A stretch of 64,000 nt of DNA from contig NC_092649.1 of NCBI RefSeq assembly GCF_032118995.1, positions 30,394,927 through 30,458,926 on the forward strand, written 5' to 3'. Within the stretch, counting starts at the first letter, position 1. Each line of letters starts with the position of its first letter. Below, one piece after another: positions 55,801-64,000 of the stretch. The notes beneath the pieces are model-generated. The model did no database searches. It saw only the letters and a list, made by a program, of their open reading frames with translations, and was not told the origin of the DNA. The translations under genes and the position numbers were made by a program. Origin of the DNA: Asterias amurensis (taxonomy: Eukaryota > Echinodermata > Asteroidea > Forcipulatida > Asteriidae).

Positions 55801-57983
55801 CATTGTATTTGTTTAAAACATACAACGAAGAAAGACAAGCAATGTACACTGAAACAAGAGGTTCAAAGAAAGGTATCAAACCAATATTTCTAATATTTCA
55901 CATGTAAAAATAAGATGCACATTTCCAAAACAACATAAAGAATTTCAGTGTTTCAATTACCTGAAGATAACAGAGCAAAAAACAACACAATTAGCAATGT
56001 CTGAGCATATACAAAACTTAATGGTCTGTAAAGGGTCAATACACGTCGGGTTAGGGTTCAAAACAACCAATAATCAATGATGGAAATCGTCAATGCAACA
56101 TGCTAATAAAGGAAAATGAATGTATTTGACTCAATCTGCTAAAACAATAGTCCTGACAAACAAAAGTATCAATCAGTAACTTACAACAATTGTTCCTTCT
56201 TTGCCGTGACGTTTATGAAAATCTAACATCTCTTGGAATGGAAACTCACAACTGATGTCACTGTTTAAGACAAAGAATGGTTCACTGCTTTCCTTTAAGA
56301 TATCACGTGCCAAGGCCAGGGGACCAGCTAAAACAACAAACAAAAACAACAGAAAATAAATCTTTTTTCCTTTTTATGATTTAAGGGGGGATGTTTATTG
56401 AACAATGTCCCTTGTATAGCAGAGCATAAGGAGCAAGGTCTGTGTGGTCTCTGAGAGTAGCGAGGTGAATCAACTCAGGTTTGAATTGACAAGCAACAAG
56501 CGGCAGCGCAACATGTGCAAAAGTATGTTGAACCAACAGACCTTCCTACAAATTGTGCTGAAGTATTACACACAAATACCGGACACTTCGGCACCTCGCA
56601 AACTCGGCATCTTGCAAACTCAACACCCACCCGGCAGCAATAATGTCGGCACCATATGAACATACTAGCATTACTGGTTGGCAAAAAATATGGAATGTTG
56701 AGTTTTACCTGTTCCTAATGGTTCTTCTTCATGTGATGTTGTGATCTTGATTCCCAACTGTAATCCAAACAAGACAAGAAATCATTAATCAAGAACAGAT
56801 TCACCTGCCGACAACAGACTGTGCAACTCAACTAAGACAAGGTTTCTCAATGAAATAAATTCTTGTTAAAATTGATCATTTAGTGTGTTTAATAACATTT
56901 ATGTTCCAGCGCTTAGAAACTCTGTATTAAGCGCTATGTGTTATTATTATTAGTATTATTATTATTAAATGTTGTTCAAATCCAAAATTTTTAGATGGTA
57001 TTAGATTGAGAGACTAAACCAAACAACAACAGAAGACACAAACAATTTATAAAGTTGCCATTCATGAGCAATGCCTATATGCTGTATGCATTCATGTATG
57101 GATAACCATGATGATGTACATATGTACAAAACTATAGACAAGTTGCAGGAAGAATGTTGAAATGGTTTCAAATCGTCAATCAGCAGAATAGCAGGGATAA
57201 ATCACAAATATATCAATACATACAGTATCAACACAATTTATAATATACATGGTACACACAGTGGCCTTTCATGGTTACTCACTTAGTATGGTTTGTTTGC
57301 ATTTTGTGTTTACCTTCTTTTCTTGTTCTTTGAGTTCCTGTTCAAGAAGTTCTGCCCGGTAACTTACAGCAAGTATGATTTCTTTGACACCAACCTGTAT
57401 ATTCAAAGGAAATAAATTATGGAGTTTCTTCATGACGTATCATTCCTCAAGATGTAGGCCCCTGAGGGGCCATTGGTTCACAAAACAAGTCTTTCTTGGA
57501 GCTTTGCCAAGTCTAGGTTGTGCTGCATTTGGACCAAATATTGGGTCCTGCAACCATGAAACCATGACAAAATTCACTCAGTCCATGCGGAGCATCGGAT
57601 GATGGCCCTCCAAACCCATTGGTCATCGCTTGCTGTACGCAGCTCTTCCGGTCGCAGGCCAGAATGGTGTCCACAAAGGTGGTTTGTGGTCTGCCTCAGC
57701 AACAGTGTCCCTGAGTTTGGCCCATAGCACCAGCCTACTCACTGCCAGCTCAGTATGTCTGAGGCAGTGAAATAACAAAAACCCTGCTGTGTACCAGATA
57801 CTATTCAAATATCCTGAGAATTGGCTTGGGGGGGGGGGGGGGTTATATACTTACTGCAGCCAGAGCTTCTACTTGATGAAGTAACATAGGTTTGTTGCAA
57901 AACTCCACCAGTGGTTTAGGGCGACTCAATGTCAAAGGTCGTAGCCTGGTTCCATATCCACCCACAAGAATAAGGGCCTTCAT
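49842..57983 (-). CDS. GMPPB: GDP-mannose pyrophosphorylase beta (mannose-1-phosphate guanylyltransferase), 359 aa
   Basis: Makes GDP-mannose from mannose-1-phosphate and GTP in the cytosol, supplying N-glycan, O-mannose and GPI synthesis. Exons 57983-57855, 57394-57314, 56757-56709, 56327-56185, 54149-53994, 53260-53182, 52046-51919, 50693-50511, 49973-49842; phases join (0,0,1,0,0,1,0,0). Total 359 residues against 360 in human. N-terminal nucleotidyltransferase: [18 protein letters not shown] with the [10 protein letters not shown] signature and [24 protein letters not shown] (metal-binding Asp), [26 protein letters not shown]-terminal left-handed beta helix of hexapeptide repeats: [20 protein letters not shown] and onward, ending ILPHKSI and VNDPQIIM. 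Starts at the only ATG before the signature; its exon continues 5' to an acceptor at 58028-58030. Intron 6 is made largely of a 36-bp minisatellite that contains the splice acceptor. Identity is secure. Confidence 0.97.
50126..50260. repeat. 44-bp tandem repeat, 3 copies, with NRF1-like cores
   Basis: Starts 50126, 50170 and 50214; unit AACCGTGGTTAGCCATTGAT plus TCTTGTCTGCGCATGCTCAT. TGCGCATGC matches one side of the NRF1 site and AACCGTGGTT is near-palindromic and Runx-like. In the last intron of GMPPB. Confidence 0.85.
50773..51047. repeat. 138-bp direct duplication
   Basis: GGTACCAATG at 50783 and 50921; both copies run through CCAGAGTAGGTATAACCCTC, GACTGTGATTTGTCATCTAA and CAAATCCAATATCATAC with a handful of differences. 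GMPPB intron. Confidence 0.9.
51060..51250. mobile_element. MITE, GGGCCCAATTTCAT family, complete
   Basis: Left GGGCCCAATTTTATAGAGCT and GCTTAAGCAC; right CTGCTTAAGCAGATCCATGA and ATTGAGCCC. Termini are reverse complements; the core has TTATGCTTACCATATTAAGG and GTTACCAGCC. Confidence 0.8.
51489..51730. mobile_element. MITE, GGGCCCAATTTCAT family, long foldback
   Basis: Left GGCCCAATTTCTTAGAACTG, right GCTCCATGAAATTGGGCCC; inner arms ACAGGATTACCAACCAAATT and AATTTGGTTGGTTATCCTGT also pair, so nearly the whole 240 bp folds back. Confidence 0.85.
52045..52295. repeat. 36-bp minisatellite (7 copies) containing the GMPPB exon 7 acceptor
   Basis: CCCTACATAC starts at 52045, 52081, 52117, 52153, 52189, 52225 and 52261: exact 36-bp period, copies virtually identical. 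On the minus strand each unit ends GATTGTATGTAG/GG, the 3' splice site used at 52046. A long open frame across the array is a product of the 36-bp period. Confidence 0.95.
52490..52722 (-). mobile_element. tRNA-Leu-like SINE, minus orientation, best copy
   Basis: Reverse complement: TGTCATGGCTGAGCGGTCAA (A box), CCAGA-TTCAAGC-TCTG (anticodon arm, CAA in anticodon position), extra arm, and B box GGTTCGAGTCC. Body carries GACCTTAAGCAAGACACTTG and CCTAAGGAC-like blocks. In a GMPPB intron. Confidence 0.75.
53345..53528. mobile_element. MITE, GGGCCCAATTTCAT family
   Basis: GGGCACAATTTTTTTAGAGCTG at left, GCAGCTCTGTGAAATTGGGC at right; core AGTTATGCTTAGCAGGTTAC and GTTGTGACTGGTATACTGC. Confidence 0.75.
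53620..53943. mobile_element. TTAA-flanked MITE (AGGCATTGGATAC variant)
   Basis: TTAA at 53620-53623 and 53940-53943; interior GTGAGAAACGGCTACCTCTG, CACAAGGTTGTGCAACAAGG and TCATGACCAATCGAG run in reverse relative to 15204-15594. 51 bp before GMPPB exon 5's donor. Confidence 0.85.
55408..55930. repeat. 187-bp tandem repeat, ~2.7 copies
   Basis: GACAAGCAATGTACACTGAA at 55459, 55646 and 55834. Units share GAGGTTCAAAGAAAG, CAAACCAATATTTC and TGTTAATGGTAACATATGCA. In a GMPPB intron. Confidence 0.9.
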
Positions 57984-58194
57984 TGCAGCTGTGTTTCTTG
58001 CTTACTTACAGCACAAAGGTTTGAAACCTGTAAACAGTACAAATATTATAATAAGTTCACAAAGTATAAGAGAGATGGGATCCATAATTCAAAAGAAAAT
58101 GCTCATACGCTGGTTAAATTAAACCATTAGCCTTAAAGATATGGCTTCCAATAGGCACATGTGGTCAGAGGGCCTCTTCCAAACCTCCACTTGG

Positions 58195-58370
58195 ACTCAG
58201 TCAGATGCTTTTAAAAGCAAAAAAAAAAGCAGCTGAGCACAACAAAATTATGCTTACCAGAAAAAAAAGATAACAGCCTAACTACCATGTACATGTGCAA
58301 TTTGTGATCGGTAGCACAACATTTAAGAGCAATATTTTCTGCTTTAAAAGTAGCTCTATGAAGTTGGGCC
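58195..58370. mobile_element. MITE fragment, GGGCCCAATTTCAT family
   Basis: AAAGCAGCTGAGCACAACAA and TTATGCTTACCAG at left, GTAGCTCTATGAAGTTGGGCC at right. Confidence 0.6.
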
Positions 58371-60117
58371 GTAGTCTCAGATCAGGCCTTGACACAACCC
58401 AAAGCACCCAGAGCAAGTGGTGTGGTGCACTGTGATTTTGCTGTGGTGCCCTCTGCAAGGTTCCAATACAAACTTACATTTTCCCTTAGAATACCCCTTA
58501 TCACCTTATCAGAGGAACATTGCTGTGCCCATTCAAGAGCAAAGTTCAAGGCCTGTTTATTGGATACTGACGAGCGATGTATGTAATTATGATCTCTATA
58601 TTTCACACACCATGCAGTAAGTTAGGCTTTTTTATTACATCAATCAATGTCAAAAAACCAGTTAGTGGCCTGACGTTTCAACCCTAGAAGAGTCTATCTC
58701 GAAGCGTTTTTTTAAATTCCAACTTCTGGGAAGAGTATCCTTAGTTAGTTCTATAGAAGTAGAGCAGGACTTTTGTGGAATTCAACATTTTTGTTTACCC
58801 GGCTTTTAAAATGTCTGAATTCAGATAATAGTCTGAACTATGTCATCCCTGCATACATCTGATGTTGATGTGGGAACTTTAATGATTTCATTTTAGTTTC
58901 AGTCACATCAAATCTGCTGGCTTTATTTATTGTGACATGATTCTGTTCACTAACCAGATTACCTAATTTTGTAACACTTAAATGGTATATTGTTTACTGC
59001 TGTACTGAATGTCCCTTCACTAACACCCTTCCACAATATCAATACTCAAGTCCAACCATTTCTACCCACCGCCCAGAATCAATTGTTGTGGAGTTGTTGA
59101 CCCTTGACCTCAGCAGGATATGGATGGCACAATGCATTTGCATAGAATCAAAGTGTCACCAGGTTTGCCTATATATTTCACTGTTTGATCTTTTACTTTA
59201 GCGTAGCTACATATGTAAACACAGTTGTGTAATGAAGCTGTAGCTACATGTAAACAGAGGTGTGTAATGAAGCTGCCCAGCAAAGAGAAAGTTTCTTCGG
59301 TGGATAAAGAGGATCAGAGGGTACCATGAATATTATACTTAATAGTAAAGTTTAATCACTGTTCCCCTAACCATAGCGCAAGGTATGCCCTAACATGCCT
59401 AAATTTAAAAATGTACACGATGTACATGTAGCACCAATTGTGACAATTTCTTTTTCAGCTATTCAGGCATGATATTCAGCTCTTGGAGAAAAAAGTAGGA
59501 AAATAGTATTGAGTAAATGATCACGAGCTGACCTAATATGGCATGTACACATAAGGTACTGCATGTAGAAGGTTTGTATGGCTTTTTTTCCCGCCTTTTG
59601 ATAAACAAAAAATATAAATAAATGTTTTATTTTGCAATGATTTTCTATCGGTAAATTTTGTTGTTTTTAACTTGATTCAAAATAAATTTAGAAAAACATT
59701 CTCCCGTTGTAACTCGGCATTTAATTAAGAACAAGAAATTTAACTTATAAGGAATACTAATTTTTAAAAACAAACTTAAATTGTTAATCTTCATAATTGT
59801 TTACTTTAAAACCAACAAAAGATGAATTACAATACAGGATACTTATAATACAAAAATTAATGTTGCATTAATCTCGCTGCAAAAACAGCCATGCGATACC
59901 GAAATCGCTTTGCATTTGCAGGAAGATGAACCAGGCTTTACTATCAACCAAATGATGAAACGATGATTAAATAAAACTAAAAATAAAAAGTATAAAAAAC
60001 ACCTGTAGAACATAAACAAATATTTTATTAGACGGTACATTTCACACTACATTTTTTTGCACTGCAGTTGCACTTGTTTCATGAGTTAGTATAGTATCTT
60101 ATTTTGCACACTTGTCT

Positions 60118-61173
60118 TGAAGACACTAGACACTATTGGTAATTGTCAAAGACCACTCTTCTCGCTTGGTGTATCTCAACATATATGCATAAAATAACAA
60201 ACCTGTCCAAATTTGAGCTCAATTGGTTGTTGAAGTTGCCATGGAATAATGGAAGGAAAAACAACCTTGTCGCACTAATGGTGTCTTCTACAGGGGTCGA
60301 AATTGCCACTAGCCCGCTAGCCCGGGTCTACCAGATTTACAGCCGGGCTACTCATTTTTCCAGTTTGATAGCCCGACGGGCTAGTGGAAAAATGATGCAA
60401 AAATCATCATCACAAACAATAAAGAACTATATTATTGGTGTATTGTAAAGTTTGAGCCGTGACGCGAGACATAATGTGTCTTTCGGGCTACCAAATTCTA
60501 ATCAGGGCCACTAAAAATTATTGGTCACTAGCCCTGCTGACTACCATGAAAACACACTTAATTTCGACCCCTGTTCTAGCTGAAAGGTTGCTGTATAGGA
60601 GTAGTGTACTACCAATTCAGTTTCCACAGTCAGCCTTTGGACAACCATCATTATGCTATGAACCTTTGTACTACTACTATTACTAAGTTAGAGAGATACA
60701 ACCTGTCTGTACCAAAAGCTGGAGAAGAGTGAGAGTGACTTATTGTCTACATTTGTTTTTATATGGCTATGCACAGTAAGCAAAAGGATTAGGGCCTGCT
60801 CAATAGGTGTACACATAAGAACTTACTATAGGCTTTTATACTACACTGGGGGCTTAGGAGTTCATTGTTCACCATTTGCAGCTAGCTGACATTCCCAGAA
60901 TGAATGACCCATTCTTTCCCTATACAAAAGGTGGATGGTAAAAGTCTCTGGTGCAACTGCAAGCACTAAATTTATAAAAAGCAAGCACATGCTTGGCAGC
61001 TAGCTGTTAATGGGATTCACTACACTATATCTACCTCCTGCCTCCATGTATCAACCATGTCAACAACTCTCCATTGCTCACCAGCAAGTCAGCAGTCAGT
61101 TTTTATGATAACAATTATTTTGAGTAATTATTACCAATGCATAAATAGTGTTCAGCACTCCAGCAGTGCCTTA
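60118..61173. mobile_element. AGGCAGTGGACAC-family MITE, interrupted
   Basis: Left part 60118-60290 (AGACACTAGACACTATTGGT, GAGCTCAATTGGTTGTTGAA); right part about 61080-61173 (CAACTCTCCATTGCTCACCA, TTATTTTGAGTAATTATTAC, CAGCAGTGCCTTA). Between them lie the hAT-like element and about 500 bp of other sequence. Confidence 0.7.
60291..60573. mobile_element. Small hAT-like non-autonomous element
   Basis: Terminal inverted repeats CAGGGGTCGAAATT and AATTTCGACCCCTG. Internal CTAGCCCG/CGGGCTAGTGG palindromes. TTCTA on both sides could be a target duplication, but hAT elements usually make 8 bp, so the assignment rests on the CAGGGG ends. No transposase. Confidence 0.65.
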
Positions 61174-61472
61174 TTTAAGACTTCCTTTTAAAAAATTGCA
61201 TCGAAAGAATGGTCACTTGTGTATTGGGCGAAATTTATAGAAGGGGGGACTTTGTCAGGGACGACTCCGGCAGACAGGGGCGACATTGTTTAGGGGCGAG
61301 CTTGCTGCATGCTGGGGGCGACTTAGCATGGAGCGACATTTGCGAAGGCGGCGTCTTGACCGGGGCAAGGTGACTTGTTTCCCTCACAGTCACACGTGCA
61401 CTGCTGTGTGTTAAAACGACGAAAGTCATGAGAGAATGAGACTAGGCTGAACTGAAGTGAGAGTTTACTTAC

Positions 61473-61600
61473 CGCAAAATGAAACAACGTAGCACTCTAC
61501 TCAACGAAGACAAAAAAACTCAGTTGTTTATGAACGAAATAACGAAGACTTTATTTAGTGACACTATTCAGCATAAGTTGCAGTGCAAAAGACATTCATG
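61473..61600 (-). other. Possible 5' non-coding exon of GMPPB
   Basis: Minus-strand donor TTGCG/GTAAGT (GT at 61472-61471) is strong and faces the GMPPB acceptor at 58028-58030. No TATA box was seen. It could belong to another transcript. Confidence 0.3.
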
Positions 61601-62243
61601 AGAGTTTTTCAAGCATTTCAATACAGCCCGCTGTCGCCACGTCGAACTTCTCTCAGCTAATAGCAAATATCAACCTTTGACCTGTTGGACTGAACCATTT
61701 TAACCAAGGGAGTAACCAAAGTGTGTCACAGGGTATAACACATGTTTACTAGCTGTTATTTAACAATTCTGATCAATATTTATATTTCAAGCAATCTAAA
61801 CACTATATTATTTATCAATAAAAAATATATAACACCCTCCTGTATGATGGCTAAAGTCTCAAGTATTTTTTTCACACCCCTTTTGTAATGGATCAATCTT
61901 GAATGAAAGTTGACACGTTCGACTAGTAAACAGTGTAAAAGGGGGCGGGAGCTTAGAGTAAAACGACAACTACTATACTGTGAAACTAATTTGACAGACA
62001 CAGTCGAGATTTAAAATTTAAAAAATCGTTATTTGGTTAAAACCATCTCTTTAAATAAGATTCAGTTATTCAAACTAGGGCTAGGCCTAGGTCTACTTAC
62101 TAAACCCAAGAACTAGGGGGTTCTTCATGACCCCCCCCCCCCCACCCAAGCCCTCTATAATTCCTTTGAATAAATGAGTTTTTTTAAAAGGCTGCAACAT
62201 GGCTATAAAAATGTACTATAAAAAGAAACCCATGCTCTACAAA

Positions 62244-62385
62244 CATAGCAACCACCCAAAGCAAACCAGTGTACTAAACCCATAGCAACCAGTGAGCTAT
62301 GACTATACCAATCACTGTACTGTCATTATGGTAACCGATGTACTATACCCATAGCAACCACGTACTTAACCCATAGCAACATCAG
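62244..62385. repeat. Degenerate repeat with RFX-like half sites
   Basis: CATAGCAACC or TATGGTAACC at about 62244, 62281, 62326, 62350 and 62372, mixed with ACTATACC and GTGTACTA blocks, spacing about 22-45 bp. GTTGCTATGG is half of an RFX X-box. Confidence 0.5.
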
Positions 62386-64000
62386 CTTCTAGGTACCTAG
62401 ATGTCTTTAACTGCTGTGTGTAGGCCTACTGCTTCTGCTGTAGTTAAAGCAACGACTCCGTCGGCTTTGTCTCTGAAAAATAAATACTCATCTCCGATTT
62501 CACCAAACTCTTCCAAATTCATCTTAGGACACATTGAAGCCATCCTAAGTTAGGACGGGTTACTCGTCCTAAGTCGAGTTAGAATTAATCCTAGTGTTTC
62601 GTGTAATCGGCTGCTTGCTTTTGAAAAATAAAACACTTTGTGAGTCTCAACCTCAAAAAAAAAAAGAATGCTGAAAAGTACAACTAGGGAAATTAAGTTT
62701 TAACCTCGCATTGAAGGAGCAAAGTAGTATACAAACACCACTGTATATCAAACAATAAGTAAATCAACCATGAACACGTTGGAACCAACTATTCCCTTTA
62801 AAATTCATGCCATTTTATTACCAATAATTTGTCTTCCTAATCATAATAATTTCATATCTTGAAGTAAACAAGTATCACAGCTAAATTTGATGAAGAAAAC
62901 CCTTGTTTCACTTAGTACATCCAAGTAACAACACAGAGGGCGGGCTTCAGTTCTTCACAGTTGCAAACCCGTCAACAGAAGTTATATTGTTGCTTTAAAA
63001 TTCATGCCACTTGATGTGTTTTTTTTCTTTATTGGTCATTATTAAATTATTCAATTCATACAATCTTGACAAGTGATACATTTTTGTGGCGAACAAATTA
63101 AATTGTCCAGTGGTAAAGTATATCAAAGTTACATTGGTTCTTAATTAATACACATGTGATAAACACAAGTGTTGTGTGAAGTTTATCATCAGGTGCAAAT
63201 ACAAGGCATGATGCTTGGTGTTATTTAATTGGAGGATTGGAGGTCTTTATTTCACAATAGACCAAACCATGCCTAAAACACTGCCACACAAAAAACTCTC
63301 AAAGCGAATGGTGAAAAGAATTCTTGTCCATTTAGTTTACTCAGTGATGGCTTTATCCTCCAATCAAATGACAAAGTTACTAGCGCCCTTCAGTGTTTGA
63401 CTATTCTCATTTCTAGACCAGCCATCAACAAACCTTTCACAGATTTACAAAACACCCTCATAGAGGATGCAATAATACAATCTTGTACATTTTGGTGATT
63501 ACTTGGGCTTTACACAAAATAAATAATGAATGTTCTGTGTTCATGCAATGCAGAGAATATTTTCTTAAACTCTGCTTGGCCTTGTTGAATTTAACATTTG
63601 ATATTTTCACCTTTGCACTCCTACACAATCTATATTTGTACCAACTCCGCTCTAACTGACAAAGACCAACTAAGACATGTTATGGCATTTCCTGTGCAAT
63701 ATCATTCAGAAAGTGGTAAAGGTTGTCCTTTGAATGTTTCACAAGTCTGTGATTTACTCACTGAGGTAGAATCCACATCTACTTACGAAATCTATGTGAC
63801 AATAATTGCAATTTAATATATTCAATTTTGCATTTCATACAGAATGGTGAATTATTTTGCTAAGAGAATGTGACAAGGAGTTCTTTTGTCAGAGCTGAAG
63901 AAAGTGTGGCTGCACTTTATCACTAGCTCAGACCCAGCAAAAGAGAAAATTTAAAATTCATTTCATGAAGACGGAGTCAAATAATATACAAACAACTGTA

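Larger units (their letters stand above)
58028..64000. other. Right flank: repeats, no gene recognised apart from a possible GMPPB 5' exon
   Basis: Contains a MITE fragment at 58195-58370, a foldback fragment near 58668-58705, MITE fragment 59890-59942, a split MITE 60118-61173 holding a hAT-like element at 60291-60573, a C13 run near 62130, a CATAGCAACC-rich stretch 62244-62385. 62400-64000 is AT-rich with no exon I can support. Confidence 0.6.

Noticed and set aside
61235-61429. Minus-strand frame with Pro/Ser-rich sequence near the possible GMPPB 5' exon
   Set aside because: Low-complexity composition (GGGGCGAC-type repeats) and no splice or start support.

Overview
The window is animal nuclear DNA: multi-exon genes with GT-AG introns, TATA-type promoters, AATAAA signals, and introns filled with short inverted-repeat transposons, tRNA-derived SINEs and minisatellites. 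The mix of repeat families resembles echinoderm DNA, and from memory most of all a sea star; that placement is inference, because no search was possible.

Layout. (1) About 1-11142, plus strand: the last nine recognisable exons of MON2, a Golgi/endosome trafficking scaffold, ending in a normal stop; its 5' part lies outside the window. (2) 11143-17740: repeat-rich 3' flank. (3) 17740-37400, minus strand: two complete RhoA-type GTPase genes in tandem, each with three coding exons of identical length (156, 150 and 273 nt) and 192 residues. The second (31787-35244) is a near-canonical RhoA. The first (19114-24812) is diverged and carries Thr at position 41, where Rho proteins normally have Asn. 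(4) 39410-41472, plus strand: a small three-exon gene for a basic 103-residue protein I do not recognise. (5) 42620-45790: a non-LTR retrotransposon (LINE) with an open 990-codon endonuclease/reverse transcriptase ORF. (6) 46009-46572: eight tandem tRNA-like units. (7) 47090-58027 (perhaps to about 61500), minus strand: complete GMPPB, GDP-mannose pyrophosphorylase beta, nine coding exons, 359 residues. (8) 58030-64000: repeats, a possible 5' non-coding exon of GMPPB, and otherwise nothing I can name.

The genes do not form one pathway. MON2 acts in membrane traffic, the Rho proteins control actomyosin, and GMPPB makes GDP-mannose for glycosylation. RHOA and GMPPB are also linked in human (3p21.31), so their neighbourhood may be old.

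Most notable observations: the two Rho genes share 130 bases without a difference in the middle coding exon, although the first exon differs at about 29 of 156 positions, which suggests gene conversion; a decayed third copy of that exon lies in an intron of the diverged gene; both Rho promoters pair a TATA box with a MEF2-type site at the same 17-bp spacing; a 36-bp minisatellite in GMPPB has copied the 3' splice site seven times; the LINE is open but has Asn in place of a catalytic Asp; and a nested insertion shows that one abundant MITE group duplicates TTAA.
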